NCBI GenBank assembly: GCA_016721425.1
Contig: JADKID010000022.1
Span: 1-64,000, forward strand
Origin: Bryobacterales bacterium
GTDB taxonomy: Bacteria > Acidobacteriota > Terriglobia > Bryobacterales > Bryobacteraceae
Length of the DNA stretch: 64,000 nucleotides
Direction: 5' to 3'
Under the pieces are notes generated by a model, which saw only the letters and a list, made by a program, of their open reading frames with translations, was not told where the DNA came from and made no database searches. This document shows, in pieces, positions 1 through 9,096 of the stretch. Every line of letters starts with the position of its first letter. The stretch's first letter is position 1. The translations under genes and the position numbers were made by a program.

Positions 1-541
1 TCGCCGGCGGAGATGCGCATGACGCCGCTGGTGGAGTTAAAGATGGAGGAGATGCCGAGGTGGATGTGGCACCCTTCCATTGAGGATCCCAGACGCGGAG
101 AACCGGCCTGGTGGCGGTGGAGCTGCGAAGCACCCACTTCCAATCCTCATTCAGGACGCCGGTTTGGCCGGGGGCGGTGTAGACGAGCTCGATGGAGCTG
201 AAGAGGTTGGCCAGTTGAATATTGAGGAAGCTCTCCATGCCGGCGCGGACGGGCACATTGCCGCGCATGGCGGGCACGAAGCTGCTGAGGTTGACGCGGA
301 CGCTGTACTGATCGGGCGTGAGGGAGTCGAAGCGGAAGCGGCCGTCGGGCGCGGTGAGGGCGCGTTGGACGACGCGTTCATTGCGGTTCATGAGGAGCAC
401 GGTGGCGCCCATCTGGGTGGTGCCGGCGGTGTTACGCACCTGTCCCGTGATCGAGCCGAAGAGTTTCAGCTCGGCGCCTGTCGCATTTGCCGCGCCACCG
501 ATGAGAGTGGCGAGGAGGAGGACGCTGGTATTGCGCAACAT
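1..541 (-). CDS. Carboxypeptidase-regulatory-like (Oar/TonB-type) envelope protein, 5' part, probable frameshift
   Basis: Only the first ~180 codons lie in the window; the gene runs off the left edge. From ATG at 541, with AGGAGG about 14 bases upstream, it encodes a signal peptide (MLRNTSVLLLATLIGG...) and then a beta-sandwich of the carboxypeptidase regulatory-like type at about residues 28-100 (SITGQVRNTAGTTQMGATV, GRFRFDSLTPDQYSVRV). This is the usual N-terminus of acidobacterial Oar-like TonB-dependent receptors and of shorter secreted relatives; which one cannot be told here. Around 75-95 the GC-rich third-position pattern jumps to another frame, and adding one C in the run at about 86-89 restores RVWDPSMEG followed by HLGISSIFNSTSGV. 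So a one-base deletion or sequencing error is likely. An open frame with good composition continues to base 1. Confidence 0.7.
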   Translation of the reverse strand, partial: MLRNTSVLLLATLIGGAANATGAELKLFGSITGQVRNTAGTTQMGATVLLMNRNERVVQRALTAPDGRFRFDSLTPDQYSVRVNLSSFVPAMRGNVPVRAGMESFLNIQLANLFSSIELVYTAPGQTGVLNEDWKWVLRSSTATRPVLRVWDPQWKGATSTSASPPSLTPPAASCASPPA

Positions 542-596
542 CCTGATGGCTAGGGCCTCCTGTTTAGCCCTTTGGACACACCGGAACTATCTTTAA

Positions 597-625
597 GTTA
601 TAGAGAACTGCGCCGACTGGGTCAA
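597..625 (-). promoter_or_regulatory. Sigma-70-type promoter for the Oar-like gene
   Basis: On the minus strand TTGACC (620-625) is followed after exactly 17 bases by TATAAC (597-602). Both hexamers match the housekeeping consensus at five of six positions. The expected start of transcription, near 590, leaves a leader of about 50 bases that contains the AGGAGG ribosome binding site of the gene starting at 541. Confidence 0.65.
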
Positions 626-714
626 GGACTGATTCCTGAGCTTGTCGGTTACCGTAATCTTGAGGCGTGTACTGTCCGGGCTCCATGGAGGAGAGGGCAG
701 CAGTTTCTTGAGGA

Positions 715-2272
715 TCATCTGGGAGGCAGAGCCTCGAGGGCCGTGATCTCCTCAGAAAATTCGATCACCTTGCTGTTGTCGGCGGTGCGGACGATCTCGT
801 AGGCGATAGTGCCGCTGGCCTTGTTGGATTTCTCCTCCGGTTCGAAGTTGTACAACTTCATGTAAATGCCCATCTTTTCGGCGCGCTTGAAGGAATCGCC
901 CATGCGGGGGCGGACCTTGGAGGTGCCGATGACGAACTGGCCGGTGCCGATGGAGCGGGTGGGGACGTCTTCGAGGACGTCGGCGAGGATGAGAGAGCTG
1001 GCGAAGAGCTTGTCGTCCTCCATACGAGGGACGTTGAGGGCCATCTCGTAGTTGTTCATGTTGCCGCCGACGATGTCCTTGGCGACGACGTTGAGGCGGT
1101 ACATGCCGGGGGGCAGGGGAATGGACTTCTGGAAGATGGACATACCCTGGCTGGCCTGTTGCAGGAGCTCGGTGGGGACGTCGACGGTCACAACCTCCTC
1201 AAACACGTTGGCGACGCGGCGGGTTTGGGTGGTGATGCGGGCGTAGATATTGACGACGGCCTTGGACATTCCCTGTTCCTGTTTGAACTGGAGGTCCTTG
1301 CGGCCGAACCGGAGGGTGATGTTGGTGAGGACGGTTGTGGAAGTAGCGGGGAAGAAGTCCGCGCGGGCCTGCATGGGGAGCAGGTTGAACATGATGCGGG
1401 AGTTGACCTGGGCCTCGAGATCCTTGAACTTGATCTTGGGCGCCTTCTGGAGGTCGGCGTACTGCTGGAGGCGATCGAACTGGTTCATGCGGGCGGGCAG
1501 GGGCTGGGTACCGGTGCCGAGGCGGGTACCGTCGGTGCGGCTGAAGCGATCGTTCTTGCTGGCCATGCCCATCTGTTCCATCATGGTCAAGCCGGCGCCG
1601 GGGACCATGAGGAGGGCATCCTTCTCGGACGGGTCCATGGTCATGCGGTATTCGCCGGTCATGGTCTTGTCGACGAATTCAATTTGAATGTCCTGCTGGT
1701 TGCCGACGCCCTGGAGGTAGCGATAGCGCCATTTTTCGAAGGGGTAGGTGGAGGTGGTGCCGCCGCCTTCCTCGTAGGGACGCTCGTAGGTGCCGCCGGA
1801 GGGATGAGACTCGATTTCGTCGGCGGGCCCGAAGGTGATGTAGATCATGCCGCGATCTGTCTTCCAGCCGGGGATACCGGAGGCGAAGCGCTCATTGGCG
1901 TAGGCGATGCGGCGGTAGTGCTCTTCCTTGTACTCGTTTTCCTGGGTATCGGGGGTGGGGTCGCGGCGCATCCAGAACTGCTCGATGAACTGCTCGCGTT
2001 CCTCGTCGGTCTGCATATTCTTGAAGGATTTGCGTTCTTCGTCGGTGATGATGTAGACGACGTCGTCGCTGAGCCACTTGCGGTAGGAGTTTCGAGCTCC
2101 TTGCGGAGCTTGGCTTCTTTTGCGCTGTTCCTTTTCGCTCAGGGTTTGGCGACAGTTTCGCGCTGGCCGCCGGCCTGTTTCTTCTGGGCGAAAGCCTGGC
2201 GGGGAAGCCCGCCAGCAGGATCGCAGTCACGATTGCGGAGACCAACTCTTTACTCATCATACGTTTAGCCAT
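715..2272 (-). CDS. GWxTD domain-containing protein, N-terminal region frameshifted
   Basis: The intact frame from 2016 to 715 encodes 433 aa of a GWxTD protein: QTDEEREQFIEQFWMRRDPT, the name-giving GWKTD at about residue 50 of that frame, then YITFGPADEIESHPSGG. The family is common in Acidobacteriota and Bacteroidota; its function is unknown. The true start is almost surely ATG 2272, which encodes a signal peptide (MAKRMMSKELVSAIVTAILL). Between 2200 and 2085 the reading passes through all frames: QAFAQKKQAGGQRETVAK, then TLSEKEQRK, then EAKLRKELETP, then YRKWLSDDVVYI. Small indels in C or A runs near 2199, 2146, 2120 and 2087 rejoin them into a single frame ending at 715. Either assembly errors or a decaying gene. 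Confidence 0.75.
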
Positions 2273-2449
2273 TCAGTTCCCAGAGGAGACACCAGCTCTA
2301 GTGTAACGCAATTTCGGGGATTGGGCGCCGCGGGTGGGGCGGCGAATTGGGGGCTGCCGGGTTGGGGTGCGGCCGGGATGCGGAAATAGGGTAAGCGTGC
2401 CCGAGGGTTCTGCACAACACGATTGGACGCGGGCGAGGTGGCGCCGGTT

Positions 2450-3199
2450 TCAATCTCCGAAGGCGACGAATTTTTCGCCGGAGGCGCCGCTGCTGAAGGG
2501 GTTGAAGTTAGTTTTTTCGTCATACACGTCCACGCCCTCGGCGCGTTTCAGGGTGTTCACCACGAGGTAGGTGACCGGCGTGGCGGCAGCCTCGTAGAGG
2601 ACCTTGCCGATGTAGCCGGAGAAGATGAGGTTGACGATGGTGGGCCAGCTTTCGCGGCCGGCGAAGGCGAGCACCATGATGACGGAAGAATCGACGAGCT
2701 GTCCGACGACGGTGGAGCCGATGGTGCGGGACCAGAGGGCCTTGCCCCTGCTCCAGACCTTCATGCGGGCCATGACGTAGGAGTTGGCGAACTCACCGGC
2801 CCAGTAGGCGACGAGGCTGGCGGCGACCATGCGGGGGACGAAGCCGAAGATGGTAGCGAAGGCGGCCTGGTCCTTAAAATCGGGAGCCGCGGGGAGCCAG
2901 ACGACGAGCATGCCCATGCCGGCCAGCAGAGCGGCGCCGAAGAAGCCGAGCCAGATGGCGCGGCGCGAGCCAGCGTAGCCGTAGACCTCCGTGAAGATGT
3001 CTCCGAAGATGTAGGTGAGGGGGAAGAGGAGTTGGGCGCCGGAGATGCGGAAGGGACCGACGGCGCAGATTTTGGGGCCGATCAGGTTGGAGATGAGCAG
3101 GACGGTGACGAAGACGACGATGAGGGTATCCAAATATCGGAAGCGGTGATCCGGCCGCTCAAAGCGGGACAGGGTTGTGGCGCGGTCCGCAAAAGCCAT
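2450..3199 (-). CDS. yhhQ: Queuosine precursor transporter (YhhQ/VUT family)
   Basis: 249 aa inner-membrane protein with about six hydrophobic segments. Family features seen are SNLIGPKICAVGPFRISGAQ near residue 37, the FPLTYIFGDIFTEVYGYAGSR block near 60-80, and a late SGYIGKVLYEAAATPVTYL segment. The family imports preQ0/preQ1 for tRNA queuosine modification. No queuosine synthesis gene is adjacent. The hydrophilic C-terminal tail after residue 220 is typical. It is separated from both neighbours, so it is probably transcribed alone. Confidence 0.88.
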   Translation of the reverse strand: MAFADRATTLSRFERPDHRFRYLDTLIVVFVTVLLISNLIGPKICAVGPFRISGAQLLFPLTYIFGDIFTEVYGYAGSRRAIWLGFFGAALLAGMGMLVVWLPAAPDFKDQAAFATIFGFVPRMVAASLVAYWAGEFANSYVMARMKVWSRGKALWSRTIGSTVVGQLVDSSVIMVLAFAGRESWPTIVNLIFSGYIGKVLYEAAATPVTYLVVNTLKRAEGVDVYDEKTNFNPFSSGASGEKFVAFGD

Positions 3200-3252
3200 A
3201 TCCCAATGGATTCATCCGGGCCGCGCCGCGCCTCATAAAACTTGCGGATGGT

Positions 3253-3726
3253 TTACTGTTTGTCGAGAACGAACTTGAGCTTGAATTCGCCCTGGGGGGC
3301 GGCGATTGTGGAATCCACGGTGAGGAGCTTGCCATCGGCGGAGAGGGACCACACTTCGGTGGAGGTGATGGCGTTGCCCTGGATTTCGCGCTTGGCGACA
3401 ACCTCGAGGGTGGCGTCCTTCCAACTGGCGGTGACCTTGGCGGTGGCGGGGCCCATCTGGATGTCGTGCTCTTTGCCGTCGATGGTGTAGGCGACGTCGG
3501 TGGTGCGCTCGTTGCCCTGCATGGACTGAGTGGTTTTGACCTTGACGTCGGCGCCTTGGTGATCGACGGTGCGCTCGAACTTTTCGGGACCCTGGGGCAT
3601 GGGGCCGAAGTCGCTCTTGGCGTTGTTGATCTTCCAGTTGCCGGTGAAGTTGGGCTTGTCGGCGGCCAGGGCGGCGCCGCAAGAGAGAGTGGCGGCGATG
3701 GCGAGCGCCCAGAATCTGCGAGTCAT
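3253..3726 (-). CDS. Small secreted beta-rich protein, lipocalin-like, unknown function
   Basis: 157 aa with a clear signal peptide (MTRRFWALAIAATLSCGAALA, cleavage after ALA). The mature part starts PNFTGNWKINNAKSDFGPMP, the F-x-G-x-W-K pattern of small periplasmic proteins common in Acidobacteriota, then alternates polar and hydrophobic residues as a beta barrel would. No catalytic motif is visible. Start ATG 3726 follows AAGGAA at good spacing. Minus-strand TTGCGTTATCCT about 30 bases upstream may hold its -10 element. A lipid or small-ligand binding role is only a guess. Confidence 0.75.
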   Translation of the reverse strand: MTRRFWALAIAATLSCGAALAADKPNFTGNWKINNAKSDFGPMPQGPEKFERTVDHQGADVKVKTTQSMQGNERTTDVAYTIDGKEHDIQMGPATAKVTASWKDATLEVVAKREIQGNAITSTEVWSLSADGKLLTVDSTIAAPQGEFKLKFVLDKQ

Positions 3727-3750
3727 TTGAGTTCCTTTCGTGGACGAATT

Positions 3751-5115
3751 TCAGGATAACGCAAAGATCCGGCGGGATTGGAGGAGGTAGGGCGGGACGA
3801 TGCCGGAGAGGTTGGAGAGGGGGAGGACGTCGTCGTGGACGGGGAGGCCGAGGGTGTGGCGCATGAAGTGGCGGCGGGCGTGGCAGCGGGCGAGGAGGGC
3901 GGGGGGAAGCTGCGCCTGGAGGGAGGAGTCGGCGAGGACGTAGCCATCTTCCATGCGGGAGGAGTAGAAGGCCGGGTGGGAGGGGATGACGTCCGATTGC
4001 ATGACCATACCGGAGCGGAGTGGGATGGTGGAGCCGGCGTAGACGGGGGAGGAGAGCCACTCGTCGAGATGGATGAGGTGGCCGGCGTTGAGGAAGACGT
4101 GAAAGGGGTCGGCCGGTAGACGGGAGTGGATGGCGTGGTGGAGGGCGGAGCCGGGCGCGCCGATATGGAGGGATTGGAACCAGGCGGCCATGGCGGCGAA
4201 GTAGGGGCCGGCGAAGTGCTCGGCGTAGCCCTGGGCTTCCGGGGGGAGATCGGCGGGGCCCTCGGCGACCCAGCCGCAGCGGCAGCAGTTGGCGCCCCAG
4301 TAGGCGATGCCGCACGAGAAGCGGCCGCCGCGGGTGACGCGCTCGCCGCGGGCGGAGGCGAGGGAGACGCGGTTGGCTCCGCACTTGAGGGTCATGTGGG
4401 CGGAGAGGGGGACTCCGTTGTAGCGGGCGTGTTCGAGGAGGTCGTAATCGCGGGCGCCGGGCTGGATGGCGGCGAGGACGCGTTTCATACCCTCGGAGGC
4501 GAGGGTGTTGGTCCATTCGAAGAAGGCGATTTCCTCGGGTGTGGCGACGGTGCGGAGGCCGTCGGAGGGGTTGAAGAAAATGGCGGCGGCGTTGGTGACG
4601 TTCTCCCAGCCGGCGGCGAAGCGGAGGGCGTCGACGAGATAGGAGGGGGCGTCGATCTGTTGGGGCTGGGCGTAGGATTTCCAGCCGGCGACTCCGACGC
4701 GGCTGTGGGCGTCGATGGCGGCGTCGTTGAGGAGGTTGGCTTCGCCCTGGGGTTGATCGGGGAGGGAGAAGGGCTGGAAGCGGCGGACGTCGACGTCGTT
4801 GGCCTGGATGAGGGGCGAGGCGGGGAGGTAGCCCATGCACTCATTGCCGGCGAGGAGGAGGGGCTTTTCGGCTGGGCCGAGGATGAGGAGGGCCTCTTCG
4901 AAGCGGGGGTCGAAGCCGGCGAGCCAGGCGAGGTTGGCGAAGTGTTCGCGATCGGCGTAGACGGCAAGGTGGGTGAGTCCTTCGCGATCCATGCGGGCTC
5001 TGACGTCCTGGAGGCGCTGGCGGTAGGTGGCGAGGGAGACGCGCCAGTCCTGTGAATCGGGGACGCCGAAATCGGGGTAGGTGGTTTCGATGAGGCGGGC
5101 GGTGGGTGCTGTCAC
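3751..5115 (-). CDS. M24-like (creatinase/Xaa-Pro aminopeptidase fold) protein, probable non-metal form
   Basis: 454 aa. Residues ~25-190 form a creatinase-type N-terminal domain (YRQRLQDVRARMDREGLTHL, HFANLAWLAGFDPRFEEALL) and ~210-450 a pita-bread M24 domain. In active M24 peptidases two Asp, one His and two Glu bind two metals. Here the Asp-bearing strand reads GIAYWGANCCRCGW, so both Asp are missing. A His (NAGHLIHLDEW) and one late Glu (SRMEDGYVLAD) remain; the other Glu position reads GMVMQSDV. This suggests a creatinase-like metal-free hydrolase or a pseudo-enzyme. Its start overlaps the stop of the alginate-lyase-like gene by four bases, so the two are translationally coupled. Confidence 0.78.
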   Translation of the reverse strand: MTAPTARLIETTYPDFGVPDSQDWRVSLATYRQRLQDVRARMDREGLTHLAVYADREHFANLAWLAGFDPRFEEALLILGPAEKPLLLAGNECMGYLPASPLIQANDVDVRRFQPFSLPDQPQGEANLLNDAAIDAHSRVGVAGWKSYAQPQQIDAPSYLVDALRFAAGWENVTNAAAIFFNPSDGLRTVATPEEIAFFEWTNTLASEGMKRVLAAIQPGARDYDLLEHARYNGVPLSAHMTLKCGANRVSLASARGERVTRGGRFSCGIAYWGANCCRCGWVAEGPADLPPEAQGYAEHFAGPYFAAMAAWFQSLHIGAPGSALHHAIHSRLPADPFHVFLNAGHLIHLDEWLSSPVYAGSTIPLRSGMVMQSDVIPSHPAFYSSRMEDGYVLADSSLQAQLPPALLARCHARRHFMRHTLGLPVHDDVLPLSNLSGIVPPYLLQSRRIFALS

Positions 5116-6254
5116 TGGAGGAGCATTTCGAGGATGACGCCCCAGGGGCCGTTGAGGGGGCCGATTTTGCGTTGCAGGGCGAGCCAGGATTTGTTGTGCG
5201 TGGCTAAGCCAGCGAGGCCGGGAAAGTAGGGGCGGATTTTGTCGATGGGGGTGATCTGGGGCTTGGTCCAGGCGGCGGCGCCTTCAAGGAAGGGGATGAG
5301 GTAGGCGGCGGAGGTTAGAACGCCGGCTCCGTCTTTTGCCTTATAGGTCCAGAGGTCCGTGCCGCGGTTGGCGGCGATGCGGCAGAGGATGGCGAAGCCG
5401 TCGAGGTTCATGGCGGAGTAGCTGAGGGAGCGGGTGCGGGCTTCCTCCTCGGGGGCGGCGCCGTCGGGGCGGAGTTGATTGGGGACGATGGTGTTGCGGT
5501 ATTGGGCGTAGGCGAGGCGCTCGGCTTTTTCGTCGTGGCAGAAGACGGCGTAGGCGGCGACCTGGGCGGCCCACCAGGTGGAGTGGTTGTTGCCGTTGTC
5601 GCGCTCGTCGATGCCTTTTTTGCTGGTGGTGAGCCAGGTGGTGAAGCTGGCGAACCAGGCGCGGAGGGCGTTCATGCGGGGCTGGTCTGGGAAGGCGGCT
5701 TGGAGGAGGAGTGCGCCCTGGACGCACCAGATGAGGGGGCGGGTATCGATGATGCCGATGCCGCGGCCCTCGGTGACGCCGCGGATGGCCTGGCCGAATT
5801 CGAGATTGGGGTTCATGAGCGTGGCGGGGGCGAGGAACCACGTATCGAGGAGTTGCCAGGCGTGGGCGGCGGCGGCGCGATCCTTGTGAAAGTAGGCGGC
5901 GAGGCCGAGGGTGCAGACGGTCTCGCTCATGCGGTTGAGGTCGCGGTCGTTGTTCTCGAAGCGATCGGGATTCACCTGACCGTCTTTGCGGATGTAGGGG
6001 CCGGTGGGGTTGGCGGGATTGGGCCACCAGTAGGGGCCTTCGCTGAAGAAGTCGTGGGGGCCGGCCTTGCTGAGGGGGCCGGGCCGGTGGAAGGTGACGG
6101 AGAGGGGTTCCTGTTGGATGGCCTGGTCGCGCAGGGTTTTGAGGCGGGCGGGCGGTTTGAGGCGGGCTGCCTCAGCGGTGGTGATGAGGAGGAGCGGGGG
6201 CGGTGGGGCCGCCTGATGAAAGACGGCCCCGAGGAGGAACGAGCGGCGGCGCAT
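5112..6254 (-). CDS. Alginate lyase-like (alpha/alpha-toroid) secreted protein
   Basis: 380 aa with an N-terminal twin-Arg-like stretch (MRRRSFLLGAVF). The body is a run of helices typical of the alginate_lyase (PL5-type) toroid. Seen are FFSEGPYWWPNPANP near residue 70, the substrate-binding/catalytic type motif DNGNNHSTWWAAQV near 217, and ARTRSLSYSAMNLDGF near 275. Relatives in Acidobacteriota and Bacteroidota act on uronic-acid polysaccharides; the actual substrate is not shown. ATG 6254 shares one base with the TAA of the permease upstream, and the gene overlaps the M24-like gene downstream. Confidence 0.82.
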   Translation of the reverse strand: MRRRSFLLGAVFHQAAPPPPLLLITTAEAARLKPPARLKTLRDQAIQQEPLSVTFHRPGPLSKAGPHDFFSEGPYWWPNPANPTGPYIRKDGQVNPDRFENNDRDLNRMSETVCTLGLAAYFHKDRAAAAHAWQLLDTWFLAPATLMNPNLEFGQAIRGVTEGRGIGIIDTRPLIWCVQGALLLQAAFPDQPRMNALRAWFASFTTWLTTSKKGIDERDNGNNHSTWWAAQVAAYAVFCHDEKAERLAYAQYRNTIVPNQLRPDGAAPEEEARTRSLSYSAMNLDGFAILCRIAANRGTDLWTYKAKDGAGVLTSAAYLIPFLEGAAAWTKPQITPIDKIRPYFPGLAGLATHNKSWLALQRKIGPLNGPWGVILEMLLQ

Positions 6255-7696
6255 TATTCGCCTGCGAGTTTGCTGTGGTAGCGGCTATAGAGGAAGTAGA
6301 TGGCGAAGCCGAAGATCATCCACAGGAAGGCGGTGAGCTGTGTGCGGTTGTCGAGGGAGATGATCATGCCGCTGCAGATGATGATGCCGAGGATGGGCAC
6401 CAGCGGGACGAGGGGTGTCTTGAAGGGACGCGGGCGGCCGGGATCGGTGCGGCGCATCAGCCAGGTGCCGATGCAGACGACGACGAAGGCGAAGAGCGTG
6501 CCGATGGAGGTGAGGTCGCCGGCCATGGAGCCGGGGATGAAAGCGGCGAAGGCTCCGACGAAGACGAAGAGGAGCATGTTGCACTTGTAGGGGGTGCGGA
6601 ACTTGGGGTGGAGGGCGCAGAAGAGATTGGGGAGGAGGCCGTCTTTGGCCATGGAGTAGAAGACGCGGCTCTGGCCGAGGAGCATGACGAGGATGACGGA
6701 GGTGAAGCCGGCGAGGATGGCGACGGTGACCATGGTGCCGAGCCATTCGTAGCCGATCATGTACTTCTGGATGGCGTAGGCGACGGAGGCTTCTTTACCG
6801 GCGGTGGCGAACTCCTGCCAGTTGGCGACGCCGGTGAGGACGTGGCCGAAGAGGACATAGAGAACGGTGCAGACGGCGAGGGAGCCGAGGATGCCGATAG
6901 GCATATCGCGGGCAGGGTTCTTGGCTTCCTGAGCAGCGGTAGATACGGCGTCGAAGCCGATGAAGGCGAAGAAGACGATACCGGCGCCGCCGAGGACGCC
7001 GCCCCAGCCGTGGCGGAAGATGCCCTCGTGGCCGGCCATACCGTCGGGGATCATGAAGGGCGTGTGGTTGGCGGGGTTGATGAACTGCCAGCCGATGGCG
7101 ATGAAGCCGATGACGATGGCCACCTTGACGAAGACGATGATGGCGTTGATGCGGGCGGACTCTTCGGTGCCCTTGATGAGGAGGGCGGTGACGAGGAGGA
7201 GGACGATGAGGGCGGGGGCGTTGAGGATGCCCTGAACGCCGGCGGCGGAGGTCTCCATCGGTGAATGGCACCACTGGAAGGGGATGGCGCCGCCGAGGAG
7301 ATTATTGAGGTACTCGCTCCAACCGATGGCGACAGTGGCCGCGCCGAGAGCGTATTCGAGGACGAGGGCCCAGCCGATGGTCCAGGCGGCGAACTCGCCC
7401 ATGGTGGCGTAGGCGTAGGTGTAGGCGCTGCCGGCGATGGGGATCATGGCGGCGAATTCGGCGTAGCACAAGCCGGCGAAGAGACAGCCGACTGCGGCAA
7501 TGATGAAGGAGAGAGTGACGGCGGGGCCGGCGGCTTCGGCGGAAGCGGCTGCCGTGCGGACGAAGAGGCCGGCGCCGATGATGGCGCCGATGCCGAGGCC
7601 GATGAGGCTGGTGGCGGTGAGGGTGCGCTTGAGGCTACCCGCTTCGCCGGCCTGCTGGAGGAGGTATTCGATGGATTTTTTTCTGAAGATGCTCAT
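6254..7696 (-). CDS. APC-superfamily amino acid permease, CAT-like
   Basis: 480 aa from ATG 7696, chosen because it forms an ATGA overlap with the stop of the permease upstream; the frame is open further, to 7780, but that part lies inside the other gene. About 12 membrane segments. The N-terminal SLKRTLTATSLIGLGIGAII near residue 23 is the signature of cationic amino acid transporter-type permeases (YfnA-like), with GFDAVSTAAQEAKNPARDMP in the middle and a conserved FKTPLVPLVP late. It probably imports an amino acid by proton symport. Substrate unknown. Confidence 0.85.
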   Translation of the reverse strand: MSIFRKKSIEYLLQQAGEAGSLKRTLTATSLIGLGIGAIIGAGLFVRTAAASAEAAGPAVTLSFIIAAVGCLFAGLCYAEFAAMIPIAGSAYTYAYATMGEFAAWTIGWALVLEYALGAATVAIGWSEYLNNLLGGAIPFQWCHSPMETSAAGVQGILNAPALIVLLLVTALLIKGTEESARINAIIVFVKVAIVIGFIAIGWQFINPANHTPFMIPDGMAGHEGIFRHGWGGVLGGAGIVFFAFIGFDAVSTAAQEAKNPARDMPIGILGSLAVCTVLYVLFGHVLTGVANWQEFATAGKEASVAYAIQKYMIGYEWLGTMVTVAILAGFTSVILVMLLGQSRVFYSMAKDGLLPNLFCALHPKFRTPYKCNMLLFVFVGAFAAFIPGSMAGDLTSIGTLFAFVVVCIGTWLMRRTDPGRPRPFKTPLVPLVPILGIIICSGMIISLDNRTQLTAFLWMIFGFAIYFLYSRYHSKLAGE

Positions 7697-9096
7697 GCTT
7701 GGTTCCTGGCTGGGGAGTTGTGCCGTGTCCACAGGAAATAGACCGGGATTCCGAGGAGAACCAGAATCAGGCCGGGCCATGTGTAGTTGGGCTTGTAGAT
7801 CAAGAGAAGACTTTCAATGACGGTGACAACGACGATGTAGAGCGCGGGCAGCAACGGATAACCGATGGCCTTGTAGGGCCGGGCCATCGTGGGTCTGGTG
7901 CGGCGGAGGACGAAGATCCCGGCGATGGTGAGGATATAGAAAAGTAAAACAGCGAACATAACATAATCGAGCAGGTCATTGTAACGCCCGGTGAGGGTGA
8001 GGCAGCAGGCCCAGAGACACTGGACCCAGAGGGAGACGTAGGGGGTGTGGTGGACGGGATCGACTTTGCGGACGGCTTTGAAAAAGAGGCCGTGTTCGGC
8101 CATGGCGTAGTTGACGCGGGCGCCGGCGAGGACGAGACCGTTGACGCAGCCGAAGGTAGAGACCATAACGGCGACGGCCATGACCTGGGTGGCGGCAGGG
8201 CCCATGATCATGGAGATGACGGCGGTGGCGACACGATCTTCGGGTGCGGCCTGGATGCCGGCCAGGGGCAGGGCCATCAGGTAGACCATGTTGCAGGCCA
8301 GGTAGAGGAGTGACACGACGCCGACGCCGAGGGCGAGGGAGAGAGGCAGATTGCGCTGCGGATTGCGGATCTCGCCGGCGGTAAAGGTGACGTTGTTCCA
8401 GGCGTCGGAGGAGAAGAGCGCGCCGACCATGGCGACGCCGACCAGGCGGATGATGTCCCAGAGAGAGGCGGGGGCGCGCCAGAAATCGGTGAAGTTGGCG
8501 GCGATGGCCTCGGGGCGGCGGCCGAGCCAGAGGCCGAGAACGATGAGGCCGATGAGGGCTCCGATTTTGGCGATGGTGAAGACGTTCTGGACGGCGGCGC
8601 CGGTGCGGAGGCCGCGCGTGTTGACCCAGGTGAGGAAGACGATGATGGAGATGGCGGCGAGCATCTGGGTGCTGAGGCCGACCGGGCCGAGGCGTACGAT
8701 CCAGTTGTCGGCGGAGACGGCGGGGAGAAAGACACCGAGGAATTTGGCGAAGGCGACTGCGACGGCGGCGATGGTGCCGGTTTGGATGACGGTGAAGAAA
8801 GTCCAGCCGTAGAGGAAGCCGGCGAGGGGGCCGAAGGCTTCGCGGAGATAGATGTATTGGCCGCCGGCTTGAGGCATGGCGGCGGCGAGCTCGCCGTAGC
8901 TGAGGGCGGCAATGATGGTGAGGGTGGCGGTGACGAGCCAGGTGGCGGTGAGGAGGCCGGGGGACTGGACCTGGCGCGAGATGTCGGCGGCGACGATGAA
9001 GACGCCGGAGCCGATCATGGAGCCCATGACGAGAGTGGTGGCGTCGAGGAGGCCGAGGCCTTTTACAAGTTGAGCCCCTTTTACAGGTTGAGCCAT
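7693..9096 (-). CDS. APC-superfamily amino acid permease, LAT-like
   Basis: 467 aa, about 12 membrane helices. The first helix holds GLLDATTLVMGSMIGSGVFI, the unwound substrate-binding G-S-G motif of APC transporters. SYGELAAAMPQAGGQYIYLR and NNVTFTAGEIRNPQRNLP follow at the expected places. It resembles L-type exchangers or serine/threonine permeases more than the CAT-type permease encoded next. It overlaps thiE by 16 bases upstream and the second permease by four bases downstream, so the two permeases are co-translated and are not recent duplicates. Confidence 0.85.
   Translation of the reverse strand: MAQPVKGAQLVKGLGLLDATTLVMGSMIGSGVFIVAADISRQVQSPGLLTATWLVTATLTIIAALSYGELAAAMPQAGGQYIYLREAFGPLAGFLYGWTFFTVIQTGTIAAVAVAFAKFLGVFLPAVSADNWIVRLGPVGLSTQMLAAISIIVFLTWVNTRGLRTGAAVQNVFTIAKIGALIGLIVLGLWLGRRPEAIAANFTDFWRAPASLWDIIRLVGVAMVGALFSSDAWNNVTFTAGEIRNPQRNLPLSLALGVGVVSLLYLACNMVYLMALPLAGIQAAPEDRVATAVISMIMGPAATQVMAVAVMVSTFGCVNGLVLAGARVNYAMAEHGLFFKAVRKVDPVHHTPYVSLWVQCLWACCLTLTGRYNDLLDYVMFAVLLFYILTIAGIFVLRRTRPTMARPYKAIGYPLLPALYIVVVTVIESLLLIYKPNYTWPGLILVLLGIPVYFLWTRHNSPARNQA

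Noticed and set aside
3233..4840. 535-codon minus-strand frame spanning the small secreted protein and the M24-like gene
   Set aside because: Arg/Pro/His-rich shadow in another frame; both real genes have signal or domain motifs.
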